The position numbers were made by a program, and so were the translations under genes. Below the pieces are notes generated by a model that saw only the letters and a list, made by a program, of their open reading frames with translations, was not told where the DNA came from and did not search any database. A DNA stretch of 39,113 nucleotides from Candidatus Uhrbacteria bacterium (lineage in GTDB: Bacteria; Patescibacteriota; Patescibacteriia; JACQRZ01), in contig JACQRZ010000019.1 in assembly GCA_016206235.1 (NCBI GenBank), positions 1-39,113 on the forward strand, written 5' to 3'. Shown piece by piece: positions 32,022 to 39,113 of this stretch; the stretch's first letter is position 1, and the number at the start of each line of letters is the position of its first letter.

Positions 32022-33062
32022 ATGAATCCACCGATAGAGCAGGGGTTTCAAATGCCAGCAGAATGGGCTCGTCATGAGGGTACGTGGCTTGCTTGGCCAT
32101 ATGATGACACTACCTTTCCCGAGAGAGTAGAGAACGTCCAGAAGATTTTTTCGCACATGGTTGCTGCTTTAAGCACAAGCGAAAAAATCTTTCTTATTGT
32201 GCTCGATGAGGCAATGAAAAAAATGGCCGAGCATATGCTTCAGAGTTCGGGTGCACAAATGGATGCCGTGTATTTCTATAAAGTTCCTTTTGCAGACGTG
32301 TGGACACGTGATTATGGCCCGCTCACCATTACAAACAAAGAAGACAACAAGCGAGCATGGACTAAGTGGGTGTACAATGCCTATGGTAAAAGTCATGACC
32401 CCTATTATGCGCCCCTTCTTGCGGATAATGAGGTATTCAATATCATTGCACTTGAAGGACAAAAATTCGAACCAGGTATTGTGCTCGAAGGAGGTGCGAT
32501 TGAAGTGAATGGGGAAGGAGTGTGTCTCACGTGCGAGCAGACGCTTCTCAATCCAAATCGCAACCCCATTCTTTTTCGAGAAGATATGAAAAAATATCTT
32601 CATGATTTTTTGGGGGTGAAAAAGACGATTTGGTTGAAAGAGGGTCTTGTCAACGACCATACAGATGGCCATATCGAAGAGTTGGCACGCTTTGTCTCGC
32701 CAGACACCATTGTCTGCGCGTATGAAGACGATCCGTCTGATGAAAATTATGAAATCCTGCAGAAGAATTACGAAGTCATCAAGCAAGCAACAGATCTCAA
32801 CGGCAATCCTTTTCGAATCATCACATTGCCGATGCCTCATGTGAACTACGATGACGGCACAAAGGCGCCCGTTTCCTATTGCAATTTTTATATTGCAAAC
32901 ACGGTCGTGCTTGCGGCACTATTTCAAGACCCGAACGATCAAGAGGCGCTTTCTATTTTACAGTCCTGTTTTCCTGATAAAAAAGTGATCGGCCTTGATT
33001 GCTCAGATATCATCTATGGTGGAGGGGCGATTCATTGCATGACGCAACAGGTGCCAGAGTAG
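32022..33062 (+). CDS. aguA: Agmatine deiminase
   Basis: Guanidine-modifying enzyme turning agmatine into N-carbamoylputrescine and ammonia. The 346 residues are the family length. MPAEWARHEGTWLAWPYDD near 11-29 is the typical start. FADVWTRDYGPL near 90-101, IVLEGGAIEVNG near 153-164 and NDHTDGHIEELARF near 211-224 carry the active-site Asp, Glu and His residues. The catalytic Cys is in GGGAIHCMTQQVPE at the end. The 73-bp gap before it contains TTATAG-type repeats, so it may share the upstream message or have a weak promoter of its own. Two short GC-rich stems follow the gene. Confidence 0.95.
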   Translation: MNPPIEQGFQMPAEWARHEGTWLAWPYDDTTFPERVENVQKIFSHMVAALSTSEKIFLIVLDEAMKKMAEHMLQSSGAQMDAVYFYKVPFADVWTRDYGPLTITNKEDNKRAWTKWVYNAYGKSHDPYYAPLLADNEVFNIIALEGQKFEPGIVLEGGAIEVNGEGVCLTCEQTLLNPNRNPILFREDMKKYLHDFLGVKKTIWLKEGLVNDHTDGHIEELARFVSPDTIVCAYEDDPSDENYEILQKNYEVIKQATDLNGNPFRIITLPMPHVNYDDGTKAPVSYCNFYIANTVVLAALFQDPNDQEALSILQSCFPDKKVIGLDCSDIIYGGGAIHCMTQQVPE

Positions 33063-33116
33063 CGCGAGGCTTCGCGGCATTCTTTTTCACTACGTGCGAC
33101 GCCCCGGTGAGGCGTC
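33063..33116 (+). terminator. Paired hairpins after aguA
   Basis: CGCGA-GGCT-TCGCG (33063-33076), followed shortly by CTTTTT, and GACGCC/GGCGTC (33098-33103 with 33111-33116). The first has a T-run and is the better terminator. CACTAATCACTAATCACTAA repeats then fill the gap up to secA. Confidence 0.5.
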
Positions 33117-33176
33117 TCATTGCATTTTCATCAGTAATCATTACAATACACTAATCACTAATCACTAACCACTGTA

Positions 33177-35957
33177 ATGTCTTTTCTATCGAAATTATTT
33201 GGAGATCCAAACAAACGTATTGTTCAATCACTCACGCCATTGGTTGAAAAAATCAACGCACTTGAAGATACTTTTGCAACAATGACCGAAGACGAGCTAA
33301 AAGATCAAACGGCTCGTTTCAAAAAGGAATTAGCCGACGGGAAAACACTCGACGATCTTTTGCCAGAAACTTTTGCTGTCGTTCGTGAGACAGCAAAGCG
33401 TCACCTCAAACAGCGCCATTATGATGTTCAGCTTATTGGTGGTGCGGTATTACATAGAGGACAGATTACAGAAATGCGTACTGGTGAGGGAAAAACACTT
33501 ACAGCTACAGCGCCAGTGTATTTAAATGCGCTCACAGGCAGGGGTGTTCACGTGATTACGGTGAATGATTACTTGGCCAAGCGTGACTCTGTTTGGATGG
33601 GAAAGATCTATCATGCGCTTGGGCTTACGGTTGGCTGTATTCAGCATGAAGCAGCTTTTTTGTATGACCCTTCCTATACTGAGACAATTCATGAGACTGC
33701 GGAAGACGGATCTGTTGCTGGGTATAAAATCGAACATACATCCCTCAAGCCGTGCACAAGAAAAGAAGCCTATGCGGCAGATATCACGTATGGCACAAAC
33801 AATGAATTTGGATTCGATTATCTTCGCGACAACTTGGTAGCCGATATCAACCAGATGTCGCAGCGCGATCTTGTGTATGCCATCGTCGATGAAGTCGACA
33901 GTATTCTTATTGATGAAGCGCGAACGCCGCTGATTATTTCCGCACCCGCTGAAGAGTCTGCTGATTTGTACTATCGCTTTGCTGATCTTGTTGCCCGTTT
34001 GAATGTGAAAGAAGATTACAACATCGATGAAAAGATGCGGGCAGCAACACTTACGGAAGCAGGGTTAAAGAAGATGGAGGAGTGGCTCGGCATGGGTAAT
34101 GTATACACCGCTCAGAGTATTACTATTGTGCATCATATTGAGCAGGCATTGCGTGCCCAAGCCTTATTTAAGAAAGACAAAGATTATGTCGTGAAAGACG
34201 GTGAAGTGATTATTGTTGATGAGTTTACGGGGCGATTGATGCATGGCAGGCGTTATTCGGAAGGCCTTCACCAGGCAATCGAAGCAAAAGAACGAGTAAA
34301 GATTCAGAGGGAAAGCAGAACGTATGCAACGGTAACATTCCAAAATCTCTTTCGCATGTACGAAAAGCTTGCAGGTATGACAGGCACTGCAGCAACAGAA
34401 GCTGAGGAGTTTTCCAAAATTTATAAACTTGAAGTTGTTGTTATTCCCACCCATAGAGACAACATTCGAAAAGATCTCCAAGACAGGATCTATAAAACTG
34501 AGCGAGGGAAGTATGCGGCTGTCGTTGAAGAGATCAAAGAGCGGCATGAAAAAGGGCAGCCCGTACTTGTTGGCACTATTTCCATTGAAAAAAACGAGTA
34601 CTTGAGCAAACTCCTTGAACGAGAAGGAATTAAGCACGTATTGCTAAACGCAAAGAATCATGAAAAAGAAGGTGAGATTATTGCCCAAGCTGGACGGCGT
34701 GGGGCTGTTACGATTGCAACAAACATGGCAGGACGCGGAGTTGATATTTTGCTTGGAGGAAATCCGCCTGACCAAGATGAAGCCGATCGAGTGCGTGAAT
34801 TTGGAGGTTTGCATGTCATTGGTACCGAGCGTCATGAATCACGACGAATTGATAATCAGCTACGCGGACGCAGTGGACGTCAGGGCGATCCAGGCTCGAC
34901 CCAGTTTTACGTTTCCATGGAAGACGATCTCATGCGTATTTTTGGCTCGGATCGCATTAAGGGGCTTATGGACAAACTTGGCATGCCCGAAGACGTCCCC
35001 ATTGAAAACACCATGGTTTCAAAATCACTTGAAGAAGCACAGAAAAAAGTTGAAGGACATAACTTTGATACGCGCAAGCACTTGGTTGAATATGATGATG
35101 TACTCAATAAGCATCGAGACATTATTTATCACCGGAGGAAGGCTGCTTTGAGGCAGTTCGACGACGAGATGAGAAAAGCGACTGCTTTGGAAAAAGATGA
35201 AGTGTTGTCCGAAGAGCCTCAAGAAAAAACAACACTCCGAGATACGATTTTAAAAATGGTTGAACAGGAGATCGAGCAAGTCGTGATATTTCATACAGCT
35301 AGTGAAGATCCAAAAGAATGGAATCTCACCGAGATCTATGAAGTGGTCAATACCATTTTCCCATTGCCGCTAGAAAAACGAATTTCCTTTGAAGGAAAGG
35401 AGACTGAGGGTGATAAGCTTGCGCACGCAACTTCACGCGACGCTGTAATTGAATATCTCAATGGACTGGCAGTGCAAGAGTATGCTGCATTTGAAGAGCG
35501 CGTTGCCAACCAAATTAAGCAGGTGTACCCCGACGTGAACATATCGCTTGCCTTGCGCCAAATTGAAAAAGATATTCTCATCCGCGCCATTGATGGTCTG
35601 TGGGTGGAGCATCTCGAGGCTATCGACCATCTGCGCCATGGCATTGGCTTGCGCGGTTATGGCCAGCATGATCCGCTCGTTGAATATAAAAAGGAAGCAT
35701 ATCGATTGTTCACCGAACTTATTGCTATGATTCAAAAGCAAGTCGTGTATAGCATCTACAAGATCGGCATGGTTTCTGACTCAACAACACCTTCATCAGT
35801 GCTGCCAAAAAATGCATCATACAGCGCGCCGCCAAAAGAAGGTGATGGCGCAGATCAAAAAGTGGGCTTGCCCGCCGAGCTTTCCGCGAAGGTGGGGCGC
35901 AATGATCCATGCCCTTGCGGAAGCGGCAAGAAGTATAAACGCTGCCACGGCGCCTAA
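33177..35957 (+). CDS. secA: Preprotein translocase ATPase SecA
   Basis: Motor that pushes unfolded preproteins through SecYEG. It has 926 residues, full length. Walker A is MRTGEGKTLTATAP near 100-113, the DEAD region IVDEVDSILIDEARTPLIIS near 235-254, and YGTNNEFGFDYLRDN near 204-218. The second motor domain carries TNMAGRGVDILLGGNP near 516-531 and HESRRIDNQLRGRSGRQGDP near 552-571. WVEHLEAIDHLRHGIGLRGY belongs to the helical scaffold. The C-terminal zinc motif CPCGSGKKYKRC near 912-923 is complete, so SecB- or ribosome-type contacts are possible. The spacer before it is short-repeat DNA. Confidence 0.97.
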   Translation: MSFLSKLFGDPNKRIVQSLTPLVEKINALEDTFATMTEDELKDQTARFKKELADGKTLDDLLPETFAVVRETAKRHLKQRHYDVQLIGGAVLHRGQITEMRTGEGKTLTATAPVYLNALTGRGVHVITVNDYLAKRDSVWMGKIYHALGLTVGCIQHEAAFLYDPSYTETIHETAEDGSVAGYKIEHTSLKPCTRKEAYAADITYGTNNEFGFDYLRDNLVADINQMSQRDLVYAIVDEVDSILIDEARTPLIISAPAEESADLYYRFADLVARLNVKEDYNIDEKMRAATLTEAGLKKMEEWLGMGNVYTAQSITIVHHIEQALRAQALFKKDKDYVVKDGEVIIVDEFTGRLMHGRRYSEGLHQAIEAKERVKIQRESRTYATVTFQNLFRMYEKLAGMTGTAATEAEEFSKIYKLEVVVIPTHRDNIRKDLQDRIYKTERGKYAAVVEEIKERHEKGQPVLVGTISIEKNEYLSKLLEREGIKHVLLNAKNHEKEGEIIAQAGRRGAVTIATNMAGRGVDILLGGNPPDQDEADRVREFGGLHVIGTERHESRRIDNQLRGRSGRQGDPGSTQFYVSMEDDLMRIFGSDRIKGLMDKLGMPEDVPIENTMVSKSLEEAQKKVEGHNFDTRKHLVEYDDVLNKHRDIIYHRRKAALRQFDDEMRKATALEKDEVLSEEPQEKTTLRDTILKMVEQEIEQVVIFHTASEDPKEWNLTEIYEVVNTIFPLPLEKRISFEGKETEGDKLAHATSRDAVIEYLNGLAVQEYAAFEERVANQIKQVYPDVNISLALRQIEKDILIRAIDGLWVEHLEAIDHLRHGIGLRGYGQHDPLVEYKKEAYRLFTELIAMIQKQVVYSIYKIGMVSDSTTPSSVLPKNASYSAPPKEGDGADQKVGLPAELSAKVGRNDPCPCGSGKKYKRCHGA

Positions 35958-35985
35958 GAACATAAGGAAAATCATTGAAGTGAGG

Positions 35986-36013
35986 TTGTTTTTCTATGGC
36001 AGAATGCTATACT
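35986..36013 (+). promoter_or_regulatory. Promoter of the HEPN/MNT cassette
   Basis: TTGTTT (35986-35991), a 16-bp spacer and TATACT (36008-36013). The predicted start near 36020 lies about 17 bp before the first start codon. Confidence 0.55.
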
Positions 36014-36036
36014 TACATCAGAAATCGAAGCTTTAC

Positions 36037-36249
36037 ATGATAAAAAAATCACAAAAAGGCATCTGGGAAACAGACGTAAAGACGATCAATCTTTCGAACC
36101 CGAAAGTGTTGAAGTGGTATGTTGAGCGTAAGATCGAGGTTGGCGATTGGAAGGCTCTTGATCGACCCACTCTTGCTCGCATGCTTGGAAAACTTTCTAT
36201 TAATGCGCGCGTTAAGGCGTTGCTTAGAGATTTTTTACATTCGTTATGA
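36037..36249 (+). CDS. Small conserved-looking protein upstream of the MNT/HEPN pair
   Basis: A 70-residue basic protein, MIKKSQKGIWETDVKTINLS then KVLKWYVERKIEVGDWKALD, ending in a Lys/Arg-rich helical stretch. It overlaps the nucleotidyltransferase start by ATGA, so the two are translationally coupled. The frame is open far upstream into secA, but the promoter and the sharp change to a basic, tryptophan-containing sequence support ATG 36037. I do not recognise a family. By position it could be a third cassette component such as an antitoxin, adaptor or regulator; that is inference. Confidence 0.6.
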   Translation: MIKKSQKGIWETDVKTINLSNPKVLKWYVERKIEVGDWKALDRPTLARMLGKLSINARVKALLRDFLHSL

Positions 36250-36602
36250 CTTCAAAGAAAAAAAATATACGCCGTATTTCTTCATCGATTACTGCGCTTT
36301 CAAAAAGGGTTGTTTCTTACTATAAACCGGAAAAGGTGATTCTTTTTGGCTCGCACGTATGGGGAAAACCAACAATGGAAAGCGACGTTGATGTGCTTAT
36401 CATAAAAAGAACACTAAAATCTAAAATCGAACGTCAGCGTGAACTTCGAGCACGACTTTATCCGATGAGTATGCCTGTCGATTTTATCGTATATACGCCT
36501 TCTGAATTGAAAAAAAAAGTGCGAAATGACTGCAATCTTTTTATTAAAGATGTACTTAAAAACGGCATTGTATTATATGAAAAAAACAAAATACGTCGCT
36601 GA
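36246..36602 (+). CDS. Minimal nucleotidyltransferase (MNT), MntA/KNTase-like
   Basis: A 118-residue polymerase-beta-fold nucleotidyltransferase. LFGSHVWGKPTMESDVDVLI near 34-53 carries the GSx10DxD motif, with both Asp ligands. A third acidic residue is in MPVDFIVYTP near 76-85. Proteins of this size, paired with HEPN partners, act as AMP-transferring antitoxins in the MntA-HepT group. The gene overlaps both neighbours: ATGA with the upstream small protein and 26 bp with the downstream HEPN gene. Confidence 0.88.
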   Translation: MTSKKKNIRRISSSITALSKRVVSYYKPEKVILFGSHVWGKPTMESDVDVLIIKRTLKSKIERQRELRARLYPMSMPVDFIVYTPSELKKKVRNDCNLFIKDVLKNGIVLYEKNKIRR

Positions 36603-36957
36603 GTGGTTTAAGCACGGAGATGCCGACTTAAAAGCAGCAGAAATTCTTCTTCGTGAAGGCGGCCCCGCCCATGTTATTTGCTTTCATGCTCAGCAGATTG
36701 GAGAAAAATATCTCAAAGGTTACGTTGCCGCTCAGTCTAAATCTATTCGAAAAATTCATCAACTTGATGAGCTCCTCAACGAATGTGAGCAGCTCGACCA
36801 CTCGTTTGAATCATTGCGACATAGCGTATTCTATCTGGCCGAGTTTTATATCGAGACTCGTTACCCTGGCGATATTCCTGAAGTTGGAATAAAAACAGCG
36901 TCGAAAGCAGTTGATGCTGCAAAAGAGCTTCGCGACTTCGTTCTTAAGAAATTTTGA
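36577..36957 (+). CDS. HEPN domain protein
   Basis: A 126-residue all-helical protein of the HEPN (PF05168-like) type. EWFKHGDADLKAAEILLREG near 8-27, HAQQIGEKYLKGYVA near 36-50 and SIRKIHQLDELLNECE near 54-69 are the usual landmarks, with FYIETRYPGDIPEVG near 91-105 at the end. I do not see a clean Rx4-6H motif, so RNase activity, as in toxic HEPN proteins, is uncertain. ATG 36577 lies inside the MNT gene and is preferred to 36526 because the family begins just before the W-x-x-x-A-x-x-D-L segment. Confidence 0.85.
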   Translation: MKKTKYVAEWFKHGDADLKAAEILLREGGPAHVICFHAQQIGEKYLKGYVAAQSKSIRKIHQLDELLNECEQLDHSFESLRHSVFYLAEFYIETRYPGDIPEVGIKTASKAVDAAKELRDFVLKKF

Positions 36958-37007
36958 GATTTTCAAAAAGAGCGCTTCAAAAAATGTCATGGGTATAGCA
37001 TATCAAT

Positions 37008-37352
37008 ATTGAGCAGGGCGGAGGCGAGCGTAGTCTCCAAGAACTTATCACCAGCGAACCTTTAACTCTTGAGCAACTGACATCTGAGAAGCTCGAGGAC
37101 GTTTTCAATTTCTATGTGAACGGCGTGCGGAACGGCACGCATGGAGATGATCTTTTGCGATCAATGGCGAATGAGAGAAATTTCGAGTCGATATGCGCGA
37201 CAGCGCTCATGCGTATTTTAACGATTCGCATTGATCAGAACCCCCAGAACACTGCTTCGCGTAAAGAGATGCGTAACCGATTGATCCCGCTTCTGAAAAC
37301 AATTGTCCGCAACCGAGCGCATGCGCGCCGCACTGACGATCCATTAAAATAG
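37008..37352 (+). pseudogene. Unrecognised reading frame with a disrupted 5' end
   Basis: The frame encodes a plausible protein end: SLQELITSEPLTLEQLTSEK, then VFNFYVNGVRNGTHGDDLLR and a basic C-terminal helix ending RNRAHARRTDDPLK. An ATG at 36984 is in frame but is followed four codons later by TAG (36996). The only later standard start is GTG 37116, which would cut off clearly coding-like sequence; ATT 37008 is the first in-frame rare start. The gene is therefore likely 5'-disrupted, or starts at a rare codon. I recognise no family. It lies between the HEPN gene and a second damaged frame. Confidence 0.4.
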
Positions 37353-37377
37353 AACTTCAAGCGGTATAATGGAAAGT

Positions 37378-37585
37378 ATGACTAAAGAACAATTACGACC
37401 TAAAGGTGCAATTGGTATTTACATTGTTCATAACAGTTCTATTTTTCTTTTGTTGAGAAACTCCAATCATGCAGGAGGCGCAACATTATACATGGCTCGC
37501 GCCTTCAGATATAAAGATAAAGAGATTGAGGTTGCTTCCTGGATTTGATAAGGTTTTAAAGCGCGTGCTACCGCTGACGCAATAA
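37378..37585 (+). pseudogene. Possible decayed Nudix hydrolase
   Basis: ATG 37378 opens a 56-codon frame, MTKEQLRPKGAIGIYIVHNS then SIFLLLRNSNHAGGATLY, that looks like the first strands of a Nudix domain. The expected next segment (W-x-A-P-G-G) appears only in another frame as TWLAPS near 37495, and that frame runs on to a TAA at 37583-37585 without a Nudix box. A frameshift plus an internal deletion would explain this. TATAAT at 37365-37370 is so close to the ATG that any message would be almost leaderless. Confidence 0.4.
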
Positions 37586-37606
37586 ACATATAAACTGCCA
37601 AAGACT

Positions 37607-38065
37607 ATGGACAATTGCATTTTTTGCAAAATAACGGCTGGCGAAATACCTGCCGCAAAAATTTGGGAAGACAATGATTTTCTTGCCGTACTTGATGTAA
37701 ACCCTAATACTAAAGGAATGGCGCTGGTGCTTCCAAAAACTCATTATGACTCTTACGCCTTTGATATGCCCGACGATGTCTATTCACGTTTTTTAAATGC
37801 AGCAAAAACGGTTGGAAAAATTCTGGAAAAAGGATTAGCGGTGCAACGAGTTGCAATGGTTATTGAGGGTATGGGTGTGAACCACGCGCATATCAAGCTC
37901 TATCCGCTCCATGGACTAACAGAAAAATTCCAGGAAATGTGGGCGCATGAAAGAGTGTATTTTGAAACCTACCAAGGATACCTTTCAACGCAGCTTGGCC
38001 CCCAAGCAGATATCGAAGAGCTCAATAAACTCGCAGATGAAATTAAACGAAATGCGGAAATATGA
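37607..38065 (+). CDS. HIT family nucleotide hydrolase/transferase
   Basis: A 152-residue HIT-domain protein. CIFCKITAGEIPAAKIWED near 4-22 has the CxxC start of the Hint/HIT branch, and LPKTHYDSY near 43-51 follows. The histidine triad reads NHAHIKLYPL near 95-104, with the first and the nucleophilic His kept but Lys in place of the third. The protein probably cleaves phosphoramidate or dinucleoside polyphosphate bonds. Its stop overlaps the Nudix start (ATGATG), so the two are translated together. Confidence 0.9.
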   Translation: MDNCIFCKITAGEIPAAKIWEDNDFLAVLDVNPNTKGMALVLPKTHYDSYAFDMPDDVYSRFLNAAKTVGKILEKGLAVQRVAMVIEGMGVNHAHIKLYPLHGLTEKFQEMWAHERVYFETYQGYLSTQLGPQADIEELNKLADEIKRNAEI

Positions 38066-38553
38066 TGCAACCACAACAAAACACGGAAAGCTATCAGCAA
38101 ATGGATTTGCGCCGAGGCATTGATTACATCGGCGTAACGTGCGCGTTTTGGTGTCACGACGGCAATGGCAGAATACTCATGCATAAGCGTGGTGAACAGT
38201 GCCGCGATGAGCAGGGAAGGTGGGATTGCGGAGGTGGCTCTATGGAGTTCGGCGAGACATTTGAAGAATGTATTCAAAGAGAACTCATGGAAGAGTATGG
38301 CACTGAGCCGCTGGAAATGAAACGCTTTTTAGTCGACAATGTGTTGCGCGAGCATAACGGAAAACAGACGCATTGGATCAAAATAGTGTATTGGGTGTTG
38401 GTTGATCCTTCAAAAGTCACAAATGCAGAGCCAGACAAACATGAATGTCTTGGCTGGTTTACGTTCGACACCTTGCCTTCACCTCTTCATTCACAAGTGG
38501 AAGTTGAAGTTGAAACACTGAAAAATTTTCTCCTTGGAAATGCTGCACTATGA
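38062..38553 (+). CDS. Nudix hydrolase
   Basis: A 163-residue Nudix protein. The full Nudix box GSMEFGETFEECIQREL-MEEYGT near 57-80 fits GX5EX7REUXEEXGU. RGIDYIGVTCAFWCHDGNGR near 18-37 is the first strand region. The substrate is unknown; the RGIDYIGV start occurs in a group of candidate-phyla and other bacterial Nudix enzymes often called MutT-like. It is coupled to HIT upstream and to the RdgB-like gene downstream by ATGA overlaps. ATG 38104 (MDLRRG) is a possible second start. Confidence 0.92.
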   Translation: MMQPQQNTESYQQMDLRRGIDYIGVTCAFWCHDGNGRILMHKRGEQCRDEQGRWDCGGGSMEFGETFEECIQRELMEEYGTEPLEMKRFLVDNVLREHNGKQTHWIKIVYWVLVDPSKVTNAEPDKHECLGWFTFDTLPSPLHSQVEVEVETLKNFLLGNAAL

Positions 38554-39107
38554 TCTACTGTATTACAGGAAACAAAGATAAGTTTAGCGAAGTAAAGGCG
38601 ATAGTGCACCATGTTGAGCAGCGCGATATCGACTTGCCGGAGATCCAAGAGCTTGACGCGCGAGAAGTTGTCAAAGCAAAACTCCAAGAAGCCCTGAAAG
38701 TTGTCCAAGGGGACATTGTTGTCGAAGACACATCGTTGTACCTCCATTGCCTCAAGGGATTGCCCGGCCCATTTATCAAGTTGTTTTTAAAGACCATTGG
38801 CAACGAAGGTTTAGTAGAGTTGGCAGTAAAGTACGGAGACGCACGCGCAACAGCAAGGACAGTTGTGGGCTACGTTACAAGCGCGGGAGAAATACATTTT
38901 TTTGAAGGAGCGCTCGAAGGAACTATTGTGGCTCCGAGGGGAGAGAACGATTTTGGTTGGGGCCCTATTTTCCAGCCGGAAGGATATTCCAAAACGTTTG
39001 GCGAAATGTCTCGAGAAGAAAAAAACGCAGTCAGCATGCGCGGCAGCGCACTTCGTAAGCTCAAGGAATATCTCAATGCCAAGAAAAGTGATATACTTAC
39101 AGAATGA
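38550..39107 (+). CDS. rdgB: Non-canonical purine NTP pyrophosphatase (RdgB/HAM1 family)
   Basis: Removes ITP, dITP and XTP from the nucleotide pool. It has 185 residues, the short form. ITGNKDKFSEVK near 5-16 is the family start, VVEDTSLYLHCLKGLPGPFI near 57-76 the metal and base pocket, and DFGWGPIFQPEGYSKTFGEM near 132-151 the second substrate motif. The usual SHR near the end is SMRGSAL, so the His is replaced by Met, a possible specificity change. The start overlaps the Nudix stop (ATGA). The gene is complete and ends 6 bp before the window end. Confidence 0.94.
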   Translation: MIYCITGNKDKFSEVKAIVHHVEQRDIDLPEIQELDAREVVKAKLQEALKVVQGDIVVEDTSLYLHCLKGLPGPFIKLFLKTIGNEGLVELAVKYGDARATARTVVGYVTSAGEIHFFEGALEGTIVAPRGENDFGWGPIFQPEGYSKTFGEMSREEKNAVSMRGSALRKLKEYLNAKKSDILTE

Positions 39108-39113
39108 GTAATC

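Noticed and set aside
32169..32840. 223-codon antisense frame inside aguA
   Set aside because: It is a shadow of a clear agmatine deiminase gene, with Cys/His/Phe-rich composition typical of antisense translation.
34164..34637. 157-codon antisense frame inside secA
   Set aside because: It lies opposite conserved SecA sequence; no independent evidence supports it.
34660..35151. 163-codon frame inside secA in another phase
   Set aside because: It overlaps core SecA motifs and has no ribosome site or family features.
1..39113. Alternative genetic code with UGA as Gly or Trp, as in some candidate phyla
   Set aside because: UGA ends many genes at family-typical lengths, and UGG is used for Trp throughout.
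1..39113. CRISPR array, IS element or prophage
   Set aside because: No regularly spaced direct repeats of 25-40 bp, transposase, integrase or phage structural gene was seen.

Overview
The window reads as a chromosome segment of a small-genome bacterium of the Candidate Phyla Radiation (Patescibacteria), probably on the Parcubacteria side. This is inferred from gene style only: compact type IV pilus genes with tiny PilP-like partners, a one-chain glycyl-tRNA synthetase, a divergent MurG, a short membrane protein before mraY, tRNA genes without encoded CCA, and spacers filled with degenerate short repeats. UGA acts as a stop throughout, so the ordinary bacterial code applies. I saw no rRNA, CRISPR array or transposase.

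Layout. 1-3.8 kb: pilO-like, small pilus protein, pilB and a PilT-like gene whose ATPase motifs are damaged. 3.9-6.0 kb (minus strand): pyrD-pyrC, with a palindromic element inserted in frame in pyrD. 6.0-10.3 kb: glyS, an M16 protease and, on the minus strand, gpmI. 10.35-14.6 kb is a plastic region: a 270-bp nested inverted-repeat element, tRNA-Leu, a hydrolase remnant, a PurN-like formyltransferase, a 57-residue unknown protein, a sigma factor cut off before its promoter-binding domain, initiator tRNA with a duplicated 3' end 190 bp downstream, glutamate dehydrogenase and a second CAT-anticodon tRNA. 14.6-20.7 kb: zwf, parA-parB, murA, ctpA. 20.7-29.5 kb: rpmA (minus strand) and a cell-wall cluster (membrane protein, mraY, murD, ftsW, murG, a GT2 glycosyltransferase, murC, murB). 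29.5-33.1 kb: three genes that together could turn arginine into putrescine. 33.2-36.0 kb: secA. 36.0-39.1 kb: a coupled small protein/MNT/HEPN cassette, two decayed stretches, then HIT, Nudix and RdgB/HAM1 genes coupled by ATGA-type overlaps.

How the parts fit. The cell-wall genes cover MurA, MurB, MurC and MurD, the lipid I and II steps (MraY, MurG) and a SEDS polymerase; murE, murF, ddl and ftsZ are not here. The polyamine trio begins 47 bp after murB, and its first enzyme has an unusual fold-III decarboxylase active site. The last three genes look like a nucleotide-pool sanitation operon.

Most worth checking: (1) the CCCGTTAGAG/CTCTAACGGG palindromes, one inside the pyrD reading frame and one between parB and murA that supplies the murA start codon; (2) the 270-bp nested inverted repeat upstream of gpmI, probably a structured RNA or a small mobile repeat; (3) the putative arginine-to-putrescine operon; (4) the pseudo-ATPase PilT; (5) the three-gene HEPN/MNT cassette; (6) the duplicated 3' end and weakened anticodon stem of the initiator tRNA.
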